Positions 51,615 through 60,841 of a stretch of 64,000 nucleotides of DNA are shown here, piece by piece. The position numbers were made by a program, and so were the translations under genes. The notes under the pieces were generated by a model that worked only from the letters and a program-made list of their open reading frames with translations, did no database searches and was not told where the DNA came from. Position 1 is the stretch's first letter. Every line of letters begins with the position of its first letter. Origin of the DNA: Sphingopyxis sp. GTDB lineage: Bacteria; Pseudomonadota; Alphaproteobacteria; Sphingomonadales; Sphingomonadaceae. The DNA lies in the NCBI GenBank assembly GCA_002733865.1, contig NVXM01000001.1, positions 138,206 to 202,205 on the forward strand, given 5' to 3'.

Positions 51615-52946
51615 GTGAAGCGCATGAAAAAGTCAGTCCTGATCGCGGGAAGCGCGTTGCTGCTTATCCCCAGCACCGCAGCGGCCCAAAGCCATCCGGC
51701 GGGAACAGCGGACCAGCAAGGGCAGGAGACGATTGCCAATCTGCAGGCCGAGGTGGCAACGCTGCGCGCGCAGGTCGACGCACTGATCGCCGCAAATGAT
51801 CGGTCGGGGGGAACCGGGGCCGCACACGCTGCCAATCCACCATCGACGGAAAGAGCGGAACCGGCCCCTGTCATCACGTTTAAACCGCGCGGGCGGCTGC
51901 AGCTCGATGCCGGTTGGGTCGGCCGGCCGGATGGGGCCGACGATAGGGGACTTGGCTTCGGAAGCGAAATACGCCGCGTGCGGCTTGGTGCCGAGGGCAA
52001 GATTGGCCGTGACTTCGGCTATCGCGTGGAAGTCGATTTCGCCAATCCCGAGGTCGAACTGGCCGACGCCTATATCAAATGGGAGGTTGGCAAGAGCGTC
52101 TCGATCAAGCTGGGGCAGCATAACAGCTTCCAGTCGCTGGAAGAGCTTACCAGTTCACGATTCACATCGTTCATGGAACGCGCGGCGTTTACCGACGCCT
52201 TTGGCTTTGAACGCCGGGCAGGCGCATCAATGACCTATAAAAGCGGCGCAGTAATCGCCAGCGGCGGCATTTTCGCCGCCAACACCGCCGATCTGGCGGA
52301 CGATGAAAATGCGATTAGCGCGGATGCCCGGCTGGTCTACGCACCGGTGCTGGGCGCTTCACAACTGCACTTCGGTGCCTCGTTCCATCATCGCGGCATG
52401 GGCGGCGAGCGCGCGGTGCGGTATCGTCAGCGGCCGTTCCTGCATCTTACGGACAAGCGCTTCCTGGCGACACCATCACTGCGGATCGAACGCGAAACTA
52501 GCGTTGGCGCCGAACTCGCCGCCATATATGGCCCGTTCCATGCAGTGGGCGAGGCACACTGGCTGACAGCCGGTCGCGCTACCAGCGCCGATGCAACATT
52601 CTTCGGCGGTTATGCCGAGGTGGGATATTTCCTGACCGGCGAGACACGCGGCTATGAAAAAGGCACGTTCGCGCGCACGAAACCCGCGCGTTCGCTGAGC
52701 CATGGCGGTGCTGGTGCCATCCAGGTGAACCTGCGCTATGACCGGCTCGACCTGAGCGATGGCGACGTGCTGGGCGGGACGCAGGATCTCGTTGCGCTCG
52801 GGCTGACATGGATCCCCGAAGGCCATGTTCGTTTCCTGCTCAACTATGGGCATCTGATGTACCAAAGCGGCCCTGTTGCCGTCGCAGTTGGTCGCAGTCG
52901 ATATGCGACCGACACGGTGGCAATGCGAGCGCAAATCGACTTTTAG
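51615..52946 (+). CDS. Outer-membrane porin (OprO/OprP-like)
   Basis: 443 residues with a signal peptide (cleavage near STAAA-QS), a coiled-coil segment (QETIANLQAEVATLRAQVDALIA) as in trimeric phosphate-selective porins, and a beta-barrel with IRRVRLGAEGKIGRDFGYRVEVDFA. Ends in Phe (AQIDF), as outer-membrane barrels do. Start GTG at 51615 has a GGAG site; the ATG at 51624 is also possible. Only 24 bases after a chemoreceptor gene. Confidence 0.88.
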   Translation: MKRMKKSVLIAGSALLLIPSTAAAQSHPAGTADQQGQETIANLQAEVATLRAQVDALIAANDRSGGTGAAHAANPPSTERAEPAPVITFKPRGRLQLDAGWVGRPDGADDRGLGFGSEIRRVRLGAEGKIGRDFGYRVEVDFANPEVELADAYIKWEVGKSVSIKLGQHNSFQSLEELTSSRFTSFMERAAFTDAFGFERRAGASMTYKSGAVIASGGIFAANTADLADDENAISADARLVYAPVLGASQLHFGASFHHRGMGGERAVRYRQRPFLHLTDKRFLATPSLRIERETSVGAELAAIYGPFHAVGEAHWLTAGRATSADATFFGGYAEVGYFLTGETRGYEKGTFARTKPARSLSHGGAGAIQVNLRYDRLDLSDGDVLGGTQDLVALGLTWIPEGHVRFLLNYGHLMYQSGPVAVAVGRSRYATDTVAMRAQIDF

Positions 52947-53645
52947 GCGCACTCGCGGCGGCGTTCGCATTTGGATATATCGGAAATCCCGATCAAACGG
53001 TGATACGGATGATGCGCGTGCGCGGAATCCTGAAGCCGCGAGTTTCGTCCGTTTTTCACTTGGCCGTACCGGCGACCATTGGCCGGATGAGGGACGGACT
53101 GTTTTCAGGTTCGGATGGGCACGAACCGGCCCTTGAGGCACTTCTGCCAAACCTGCGACAGGAGGCACACCATATCACCCAAAAGAGGACTCATGCGCTT
53201 CGATTAACCAACTGACATTTTTCGTTTAGCTCAAAGCTAAAATTCTCTGCCCCCAAACTGTTACCCGACTGGGAAAAACAAAGGCGTCAACGCTGCCTTC
53301 CCGGAGTCCGACAAGATCAGTGTTTGAATGGCCACTTGGGGCCATTTTTCGCTCCAAAGTTCCCAGGAACCCGGTTTTGGACTGCTGGAGCAAATTACGA
53401 ATAAGTCATTTACTTTTTCCTTCGCCGGAGTGGCCATGAAGATCGCTCAGCCGCCAACGAAGAGCGGTACGGAGTCGAGGTTGGCCGGTTGCCGATAGCA
53501 TGACTGGCCGCCACTCCCGGTTAGCGAGCAAAATCAAATTCCACTGCAGATTCCACCCGCCACCCGTCGCGCTCTATAATGCGAGCGAGGAGGATATTGC
53601 GGTCGACTGATCGATCGCATTTGCAACGATAGTATTGGATTGATC
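52947..53645. other. Long gene-free stretch with no recognisable feature
   Basis: About 700 bases between the porin and the truncated chemoreceptor. No frame with convincing coding features, no tRNA and no mobile-element signature were seen. Probably eroded island DNA; part may carry the promoter of the next gene. Confidence 0.5.
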
Positions 53646-54338
53646 ATGGAATGGTTTAAAACTGTAGCCCCGATTCACACAAAGCTGCTTGTGGCCTTCG
53701 GGTCGCTGGCATCACTCCCCATGTTCATTTGCCTGATCGGGCTAATCACGGGCAATATGCCAATGGCGGTCGCTGGCCTCGTTGCAGGGTTGGTTGCGGT
53801 TCCATTGGGCGCCTTCTATCGGCGCCACATCGCCGATCCCTATGTCATCACGACGGTTCGCATGGAGGCGCTTGCAGCGGGCGATCTTAGCTCCCCCATC
53901 GCATTCCTCGATTATGCCGATTGTGTCGGCCGCATCTGCAGGGGCATGTCCGGCTTCCGCGATGCAGCGGTCGCCCAGCAGGAACAGGCCCGCGAACAAG
54001 CGGAGGTCGTACGGATTCTTGCCGGACAACTGGCTAGCCTGTCCAAGGGCGACCTGACGGCCGAAGTGACCGCAGACTTTTCAACCGAATATGCCGCACT
54101 GAAGTCCAATTTCAATGAGGCCGTGGCAAGCCTGCGGGCGATGATTTCGGCGGTGACCGAAAGCACCGAGGCGATCGGTACGGGCTCGCGCGAGATTTCG
54201 ACGGCATCCGACGATCTCGCCCGCCGTACCGAAAACAATGCGGCCAGCATTGAGGAAACTTCCGCTGCTCTAGCGCAGATCGACGAGCGGTTGAAGCTGA
54301 GCGCGGGCGCGGCGCGCAAGACGGTTGAGCGTGCCGAA
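53646..54338 (+). pseudogene. Truncated methyl-accepting chemotaxis protein
   Basis: About 230 codons remain: short N-terminus, two membrane helices (near 15-55), HAMP (VRMEALAAGDLSSPI), and the first signalling helix to TVERAERA near 54335. The rest of the receptor is missing. The reading frame happens to stay open to 54968, but beyond the junction it reads the antisense of motA. ATG 53646 is preferred to TTG 53640. Confidence 0.85.
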
Positions 54339-54971
54339 CGTGCCGACCAGAGCGCCACCGATCATTCCCCCGAGTATTTCGGTCGGCTGGTCGATCGAAC
54401 CCATGGTCTTGATCACGCCGAGCACGGCGGCAACGATACCGATCGCCGGCAAGCCGTCAGCCATCACCTGCAGCGCATGCTGTGGCCCCATCTCCTCATG
54501 ATGATGACGCTCGATATCGGCTTCCATGGCTTCGGCCATCTGGTTGGGATCTTCGAAGTTTACCGTCATCATCCGCAGATAATCGCAGATGAACTCCACC
54601 AGATGATGGTCAGCCAGGATGCGCGGGTATCGGCTGAACATCGCGCTTTCCCCGGGTGCGTCGAGATGGGGCTCGATCGCAGTTGCCCCGCCCTTGCGAA
54701 AGGTCGACAGCAGAGCGAACAACAGGGTGAGCAGATCGCGATAATCGCTATCCTTCCACCGCGGTGCCTTGAACGCCCGCATCAGGCCCTTGCCCGCTTT
54801 CTTCACTACGGCCATCGAATTGCCGACCAGAAAAGCTCCGAGCGCGGCACCGCAAATGACCATCATCTCATGCGGCAAGGCATGCAGGATGATGTCCATC
54901 TTGCCGCCAGCCAAGATGAAGCTGCCGAAGACACACGCAAGAATTACAATAAGGCCTACGCCGTTTAGCAT
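54270..54971 (-). pseudogene. motA: Truncated flagellar motor stator protein MotA
   Basis: Begins with the normal MotA start (MLNGVGLIVILACVFGSFILAGGKMDI) and runs through the cytoplasmic loop and TM3 (GIVAAVLGVIKTMG) into TM4 (GGMIGGALVGTF), where it breaks near 54338. MotA would continue LGVFLAYGF; instead the frame reads 25 residues of antisense chemoreceptor and stops. About 80 C-terminal residues are lost, so it cannot make a stator. No motB follows. Confidence 0.85.
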
Positions 54972-55221
54972 TGAAATCAAAACCCCAAGGGATGGTTGTT
55001 CTGGAATTATAGGCGCGTTGTCACACAGAGCGGGCCGCAGAGGCGATTTTCATTTTTTTTTGCATGATTTTCTTGCGCGCCCGCTGTGATCCGGAGGGCA
55101 TGGAACCCACTGGCAATGGCCTTGGACACCAATATTGAAAGAGCGGAAAAAGCTGCGATCAATCGAACGGGCGGGGGTGGATCCCTCTAGAATGGTGGCA
55201 GAATGGCTATAGGAGTCCTTT

Positions 55222-55584
55222 ATGTCACTTTCCGCTTACCAAAGCGTCCGCAGCTTATCCGAAGCACCGCGGGCCACAGAACACCGCCTGATGGGGCAGA
55301 TCACTGGCGAGATGATCGCCGCGCGCGACGCAGGACGGCATGGCGCCGCACTGGCCGATACGCTCTATCGCAACCGCGAGATGTGGAACATCTTCTCAAT
55401 CGACTGCGCTACGCCGGGCAATGGTCTCCCCGATCAGCTGCGCGCCGGAATAGTCTCGCTTACGCTCTGGGTCGATCGCTTTTCGAGCGAGGTCATCGCC
55501 GGACGGGAGTCGATTGACGATCTCATCACTGTGAATCGGAGCATCATGGAAGGCCTCGCCAGTTTCGGCCAGGCAGACGCCTGA
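55222..55584 (+). CDS. flaF: Flagellar biosynthesis regulator FlaF
   Basis: 120-residue alphaproteobacterial FlaF: MSLSAYQSV, PRATEHRLMGQITGEMIAA, NREMWNIFSIDCATPGNGLPDQLRAGIVSLTLWVDRF. FlaF regulates flagellin translation together with FlbT. A textbook AGGAG site lies 6 bases before the ATG. Neither flagellin nor flbT is nearby, so it is an orphan in a degraded flagellar region. Confidence 0.9.
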   Translation: MSLSAYQSVRSLSEAPRATEHRLMGQITGEMIAARDAGRHGAALADTLYRNREMWNIFSIDCATPGNGLPDQLRAGIVSLTLWVDRFSSEVIAGRESIDDLITVNRSIMEGLASFGQADA

Positions 55585-55874
55585 ATTCTCCGATGGCAAG
55601 GACGCGCTTGATCGCATCAGACACAATCAGAACCGAGTAGCGCGAACCCATTAATTGCAGGGGGGTTGGCGACAGGCGCGTAAACCTGTACACGAGCTAT
55701 ATTAAGTAGCTTGGAATCGAGACATTTCAGATTGATCGAAGATGCAAAGGCGTTATTCTCGGATTGAACCCAAATCTGACGTTATAGGTATTGGATAGTC
55801 GTTATAGTTAAAATTTAGTAAGAAGCTACTAAGCCGGCGAGTGGGATAGTGCCAGGACGGAGCGGATTGAGTTA
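55585..55874. other. Gene-free stretch between flaF and the response regulator
   Basis: About 290 bases, AT-richer towards the right, presumably carrying the promoter of the response regulator. No gene, repeat or terminator identified. Confidence 0.45.
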
Positions 55875-56573
55875 ATGCGTAGCATATATATCGTTGACGA
55901 TGATGACGAGATCCGGGCCTCATTGCATAACCTGCTGTCGATCCACAAAAATACCATCATAAGGGGCTTTGCTTCCGGAGATGCCTTCCTTGCAGAGCTG
56001 GACGAGCTGACGCCTGGTCCGGTCCTGCTCGACATGAACATGCCAGGACTCAGCGGCGCGGAGGTTCTCGAGAGCATTCGCGATCGCCCTGATCTGCTCC
56101 CCATCGTACTGACCGGCTGGGGCGATGTCTCGATGGCGGTGATGGTGATGAAGGCGGGTGCGGTCGATTTCCTGGAAAAGCCCTGCGATCCTCAGAAACT
56201 TCTGCAGACGATCGAAATCGCATTCTCCCAGCTGGAAAAGACCACGCTTGTCCTCGCCCGCACCGAAACCGCATGCAACAAGCTCAAGCTTCTTTCCGGG
56301 CGGGAGCGCGACGTGCTGGAAGGTCTGATGGTCGGCAAGTCGAACAAGATCATCGGCCACGAGCTTAGCATCAGCCCACGCACCGTCGCGGATGGCATCT
56401 TTACCTACGGCACCAATAAGGATGACAAACACGCCGACGGGCTTGTCAGCGAGCCGGAATTTGATATCGCCCGCAGCGCGCGGTCACTGTCCATAGTCGA
56501 GACAAGCTCGATCGCTTCATCGCCGGCTATACCGCGATGGATGGCACAGCCTTTTCTACCAAGGACAGTTTGA
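55875..56573 (+). CDS. FixJ/NarL-type response regulator with broken C-terminus
   Basis: 232 residues. The receiver is complete: Asp8-10, phosphorylated Asp53 (LLDMNMPG), Thr80 and Lys102. The LuxR-type helix-turn-helix starts (LSGRERDVLEGLMVGKSNKIIGHELSISPRTVAD, 140-173) but its recognition helix should continue E-x-H-R-x-x-V; from residue 174 the sequence GIFTYGTNKDDK is unrelated. A deletion near 56390 therefore probably fused it to other DNA, leaving a receiver without working DNA binding. Confidence 0.75.
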   Translation: MRSIYIVDDDDEIRASLHNLLSIHKNTIIRGFASGDAFLAELDELTPGPVLLDMNMPGLSGAEVLESIRDRPDLLPIVLTGWGDVSMAVMVMKAGAVDFLEKPCDPQKLLQTIEIAFSQLEKTTLVLARTETACNKLKLLSGRERDVLEGLMVGKSNKIIGHELSISPRTVADGIFTYGTNKDDKHADGLVSEPEFDIARSARSLSIVETSSIASSPAIPRWMAQPFLPRTV

Positions 56574-56722
56574 GTTTCTACAGCTACTACAAAGATATCG
56601 CGGAACGGATCAAGAAACGCGAGCGAGAAAATGCCAAGGAAAGCCATCGTGTCCCGCTCAAGCCGTGTTCGGACTCGATCCATTCCAGCAGGCCCCGAAA
56701 CAAAAGCGGATCACCTCCATAA
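56487..56722 (+). other. Possible gene remnant downstream of the response regulator
   Basis: A frame offset from the response regulator reads a coding-like peptide (KLDRFIAGYTAMDGTAFSTK, then YYKDIAERIKKRERENAK) without its own start codon until 56537. It resembles the tail of a protein whose 5' part was lost at the junction near 56390. Family unrecognised. Confidence 0.3.
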
Positions 56723-56944
56723 GCGCCGGGCGCGACAGGCTCTGCCGGACGCAATCGCACCTAAATAAGGCGAAATGCGGTTCGCCCTGTTCATCCGGTA
56801 CGAACCGCAGTCCTGCGCGGCGCAGTGTGCGGCTTCCCGACAAAGTTTTGTTTGCGCGCCAGTTTTTCCGGCTGCCTACGGCCAGACCAATGACCATCGT
56901 CCTATAAGGAAGTTTATCCCTATTACTCCGAAAGCGCAGACTGG
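56574..56944. other. Stretch between response regulator and second chemoreceptor
   Basis: About 370 bases. The first 150 hold the remnant described at 56487-56722; the rest shows no gene or repeat. The promoter of the chemoreceptor should be near 56900. Confidence 0.45.
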
Positions 56945-58729
56945 ATGATTATGAAAAAAAGTGCGTTGGTTTCTAGCAGTTGGCTAGCCAAACTCTCGAT
57001 AAGCCGCAGATTGAATCTTCAAGCGGTTGCGGCAGGTTTACTTAGCGTAGCGATTATCGCGACAGTGGTGGTCGGGTCGATAATCAGCCGAGACATGCTC
57101 GTCAAAGCGGATGAGAAGAACGAGGCCGCGCTCTATTCAGCCCTGCTCGAAAAAGACTTCGCCTCGCTCGAGCGGGATGCTTTCCGGCACGCACTGCTGC
57201 TGAGCTCGGAGAGCGAGGCCAATTATGAAGGCAACTTGGCAGACATGCGCGCCTCGCTCGAGGAGACACGCGAGAAAATGGATCCCACAGACTTGCCGCT
57301 TGCGGACGCAGTCGGGCGGACCCTGGATGCCTATGAACAGACAGTAAGCCAGGTTATTGCCGAAGGCTCGCCCGGGACCACCGCAGTCGCGCGTATCGTC
57401 GATTCCGGCAACGAAGTAGACACAGCCATTGAGGCGTTCCGCGATCCCGCAATCCTGCGCGCCAGCGAGTTCTCCATAGAACAGCACGCACTAGCCAATA
57501 TCGTGATGATCATCACCTCGCTCATTGCCGTGATCGCCGGCTTGGTGTCCTTTGTCATGGCTCGTGCGATCCGGAATGCAATCGTCAGAGAACTGGCTGG
57601 CGTTCAACAGAGCATAGCGGCGATCGAATCGGGCGAGCTCGATATCCAGATCGACCATGTCGAGCGGACCGATGAACTGGGCGAACTGGCCCGTGCTGCG
57701 GAACGTCTGCGCGATACAACCAAGGAAAAAGTGCAATCCGACGCCGATATGAAGCGCATGGTCGAACTGGTCAGCGATCGGCTCCAGCGTATGGCCGATG
57801 GTGATCTCAGCGTCGAACTTCCGGAGCTTGGCGCGAACTATGCAGGCCTCCGCACAGACTTCAACCGGACGGTGACCCAGCTTCGTGAAGCGATCGAATC
57901 CGTAAATGTCTCGGCTCGGGATATCCGGACCGGTTCGGTCGAGATCAGCCAGGCATCGAACGATCTTGCAAAGCGAACCGAGCGCAATGCCGGTGAACTA
58001 AGCAAGGCAACCGAAACCGTCACTGCCATTTCCGAGAGTTTGCGGGATACGACCAAAGTATCTGCTGAAGCCAATCATGGTGTCGAGCAGGCTGTGAAGG
58101 AAGCGCGTCAGGGCGGCCAGATCGTAAGCAAGGCGGTGGACGCGATGGACAAGATCGAGAGATCGACTTCGGAAATCGCGAGCATCATCATGACCATTGA
58201 TGGCATCGCCTTCCAGACGAACCTCCTTGCGCTCCATGCCGCAGTCGAAGCGGCTCGCGCAGGCGAAGTCGGCAAGGCTTTCGCAGTGGTCGCGGAAGAA
58301 GTGCGACAGCTTGCCCGGCGATCTTCGGAAGCAGCACAGGATATCCGCGGCCTGATTGAGAACAGTTCGAAGGAAGTTGCCTCAGGCGTGGAAATGGTCA
58401 GCGAGACCGGCAAGGCACTCGATCGGATTATAGAGCGAGTGAGTTCCGTCACCGAGATGGTCAATCACATCAGCGAGGCATCCGCCAAGCAATCGGGTGA
58501 CTTGACGCAATCCAACGAAACCATGCTCACCATGGACCAGATGACGCAGCAGAACGCCGCCATGGTCGAACAAACCAGCGCAGCAGCGCATAATCTGGCC
58601 AGTGCGGCAGACACGCTTTCGGGACTGGTTGCCCAGTTCCGACTGAACACAGACGCGCATTCTGGTCCGGTTCGTGAAGATCGGCTGGCCGGTCATTCGA
58701 CAAGCGGCAACCTCCTATTGGTTGCCTGA
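56945..58729 (+). CDS. Methyl-accepting chemotaxis protein
   Basis: 594-residue receptor with membrane helices near 30-50 and 183-205, a helical periplasmic sensor between, HAMP (about 207-260) and the canonical hairpin [37 protein letters not shown], with His for the usual Asn in the LALN segment. No CheR tether at the C-terminus. The first of two close ATG codons is used. Followed 100 bases later by a porin gene. Confidence 0.93.
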   Translation: MIMKKSALVSSSWLAKLSISRRLNLQAVAAGLLSVAIIATVVVGSIISRDMLVKADEKNEAALYSALLEKDFASLERDAFRHALLLSSESEANYEGNLADMRASLEETREKMDPTDLPLADAVGRTLDAYEQTVSQVIAEGSPGTTAVARIVDSGNEVDTAIEAFRDPAILRASEFSIEQHALANIVMIITSLIAVIAGLVSFVMARAIRNAIVRELAGVQQSIAAIESGELDIQIDHVERTDELGELARAAERLRDTTKEKVQSDADMKRMVELVSDRLQRMADGDLSVELPELGANYAGLRTDFNRTVTQLREAIESVNVSARDIRTGSVEISQASNDLAKRTERNAGELSKATETVTAISESLRDTTKVSAEANHGVEQAVKEARQGGQIVSKAVDAMDKIERSTSEIASIIMTIDGIAFQTNLLALHAAVEAARAGEVGKAFAVVAEEVRQLARRSSEAAQDIRGLIENSSKEVASGVEMVSETGKALDRIIERVSSVTEMVNHISEASAKQSGDLTQSNETMLTMDQMTQQNAAMVEQTSAAAHNLASAADTLSGLVAQFRLNTDAHSGPVREDRLAGHSTSGNLLLVA

Positions 58730-58785
58730 ACCAACGGGCGTTTTCACGCGCCTCGCAACACGCAAAAATCGATAACAGAAAGAAG

Positions 58786-58833
58786 ATGGCGTGGCACCTC
58801 ACACCCGAGATGTCCCCGCCGAACACGACATGA
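58786..58833 (+). other. Possible 15-codon leader frame before the porin
   Basis: ATG 58786 follows an AGAAAGAAG ribosome-site-like stretch and encodes MAWHLTPEMSPPNTT; its stop overlaps the porin ATG at 58830 (ATGA). The porin ATG has no ribosome site of its own, so coupling through this leader is plausible. Could be chance. Confidence 0.25.
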
Positions 58834-60212
58834 GCAAAGCTAGATTTCGCGCGATCACACCTTCATGGATGGCATTGGCCATCGGCGTCGCACTCGCCGC
58901 CACGCCTGCCAGCGCACAAGACAAAGCGCCGTTCAGCCTGCAGAACACGATCGGGTCAGAGAAGTTGACCATCGAAGGCGATCTGCGTTTCCGTTACCAG
59001 ACCTATGATAACGGCTTTCGCACCGGCGCCCCGGACAGCGACGACGCGATCACCATTCGTGGCAGCATTCGGGCCGAATATGACGCCGGACCCGTAAGTT
59101 TCGGTGGCGAGCTGCGCGATGCGCGTGCCTATCTCAACGATGCCGATACGCCCCTTTCGGCGTCTTCAATCAATGCGCTTGAACTGGTGCAGCTGTACGC
59201 AGCTGCGGATATTGGCGAAACCGCAAGCATCACGGGCGGGCGATTCCTGCTCAACCTCGGTTCGAAACGGCTGGTCGGCGACCCCGGGTTCCGCACCGCT
59301 GGCAATGCCTTTACCGGCGTGCGTTTCGACAGAGAAACGGCGGACGGCAGCAAGCTCACGGTCTTCTACACGCTTCCTCAACAGCGCCTGCCCACGGACA
59401 AGGCAAGCCTGCTCGACAACAAGGTCGAATGGGACCGGGAATCGTGGGATCTGGAGTTTTGGGGTGGCATCATTTCGAGCCCCGCGCTGATCGGTCCGTT
59501 CACCGGCGAATTCTACGTCTATGTTCTCGACGAAGATGATCGCGCCGATAATGCCACTGTGGATCGCCATTTGGTGACGCCGGGCGTTCGTTTCTACCGA
59601 CCGGAAGAAGCCGGCCAATGGGATGCCGAATTCGAATTCGCCTACCAGGGTGGGAATATCCGGACCTCGAAGGCTGCCAATGCGCCGGTCGTCAACGTCG
59701 ATGCCTACACGGCCCATGCCGAACTTGGCTATAGTTTCGCAAGCGCCTGGTCGCCGCGCATTTCGGCCTTTTTCGATATTGCCAGCGGCGATGATGCCGA
59801 CACGCCCGATTACAATCGCTTCGATCCTCTGTTCGGACCGCGCCGCGGCGACTGGGGGCCGACCGAACTATATGGTCCCTTCGGCCGCTCGAATATCCGC
59901 AGCGTGGGTGCGAAGATCGCTGCCAAGCCTAGCAAGTGTCTGCAGGGCTTCGTGGGATACCGCCATGCGTGGCTGGATTCGGCAACCGATACGTTTGCCA
60001 ACACCAAGCTGCGCGATCCGTCGGGGAAAGCAGGACGTGACGGCGGCAACCAAGTGGAAGCGCGGATACGCTATTGGCTGATGCCGGGGCTCGTGCGCCT
60101 CGAACTTGGGGGCGCGATTCTCGACAAAGGGAGCTTCTTCCAGAATGTGCCGGGTTCACGGCAGACTGGCGCGACCCATTTCGGGTATAGCGACCTTATT
60201 TTCTCGTTCTAA
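58830..60212 (+). CDS. Outer-membrane porin, alginate-export/OprD-like
   Basis: 460 residues with a signal peptide (TPASA-QD) and a beta-barrel rich in alternating strands, including GDLRFRYQTYDNGFRTG, FDRETADGSKLTVFYT and a C-terminal Phe (DLIFSF). Resembles the alginate-export domain porins of sphingomonads. The start at 58830 overlaps a possible leader frame; GTG at 58791 is the alternative. Lies directly after a chemoreceptor, repeating the pair at 49731-52946. Confidence 0.88.
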   Translation: MSKARFRAITPSWMALAIGVALAATPASAQDKAPFSLQNTIGSEKLTIEGDLRFRYQTYDNGFRTGAPDSDDAITIRGSIRAEYDAGPVSFGGELRDARAYLNDADTPLSASSINALELVQLYAAADIGETASITGGRFLLNLGSKRLVGDPGFRTAGNAFTGVRFDRETADGSKLTVFYTLPQQRLPTDKASLLDNKVEWDRESWDLEFWGGIISSPALIGPFTGEFYVYVLDEDDRADNATVDRHLVTPGVRFYRPEEAGQWDAEFEFAYQGGNIRTSKAANAPVVNVDAYTAHAELGYSFASAWSPRISAFFDIASGDDADTPDYNRFDPLFGPRRGDWGPTELYGPFGRSNIRSVGAKIAAKPSKCLQGFVGYRHAWLDSATDTFANTKLRDPSGKAGRDGGNQVEARIRYWLMPGLVRLELGGAILDKGSFFQNVPGSRQTGATHFGYSDLIFSF

Positions 60213-60534
60213 GCGAGGGGCTGGAGCTGGAGATTGTTCTGGCTCCGGCCCGTTTCCAAGAGATTGGACGCGCATGGCATTCTAACAGCATAGTTTGTTG
60301 CTCACCAGTCGCAGTTTGCCGCTTACCGGGCGAGAAGGCTGCAACCACCGCCATAGAGCGCGGCGTTAGGGTCGCGAATCTTTGCAAGTCGAACGCAGCC
60401 CAATTGATGCCTATGTCAGCAGCCTTTTGGGGAATATCTGCCAGACACTGAAATATCGTCAAACCGACCGCGAGATGGGCGGGGGGCGCTGGCTTGCTGA
60501 GAACCGCAAAAAGTTTTTAGTTTTCAACGAGAAG

Positions 60535-60622
60535 TGGCGGAGCCGGAGGGATTCGAACCCTCGATAGGTTGCCCTATACACGCTTTCCAAGCGTGCGCGA
60601 TCGACCACTCTGCCACGGCTCC
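60535..60622 (-). tRNA. tRNA-Ser (anticodon GGA)
   Basis: 88 bases. On the minus strand the acceptor GGAGCCG pairs with CGGCTCC, followed by G and an encoded CCA (60535-60537). Anticodon stem-loop GCACGC-TTGGAAA-GCGTG gives anticodon GGA; a long variable arm (TATAGGGCAACCTATC) and T-arm GGGTTCGAATCCC confirm class II serine tRNA. It bounds the right end of the flagellar-remnant island. Confidence 0.96.
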
Positions 60623-60841
60623 GCAAATACCGTCTGACCCGTGAATCCGGTCGAATATCAGACAGCGCCGCTTCCCTAATGCGGGATTGGCGCTTTCGCA
60701 AGCGATAGTGTCGGGTTAGGGTGATCACGTACAGAATGTCAGAAATTAAACCCGTTAGGGGTGAGCCTGTCGAACCCCGCCTCCACCCGCGAGGCGTCCT
60801 TCGACAAGCTCAGGACTAACGGCACAGGCGGGACAGCTAAA
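60623..60841. repeat. Intergenic inverted TTCGACAAGCTC-type repeats
   Basis: Between tRNA-Ser and the first cyclophilin lie inverted units GAGCCTGTCGAA (about 60762-60773) and TTCGACAAGCTCAGG (about 60799-60813). A single unit of this type also lies near 40275 (TTCGACAGGCTCAGG) before ruvC's terminator region. Confidence 0.55.

Noticed and set aside
52808..53215. Frame overlapping the end of the porin
   Set aside because: The first part is an alternative frame of the porin and the rest has no coding character.
53646..54968. Apparent 440-residue chemoreceptor protein
   Set aside because: Only the first 230 or so residues belong to a receptor; the rest is antisense of motA, so I list a truncated gene instead.
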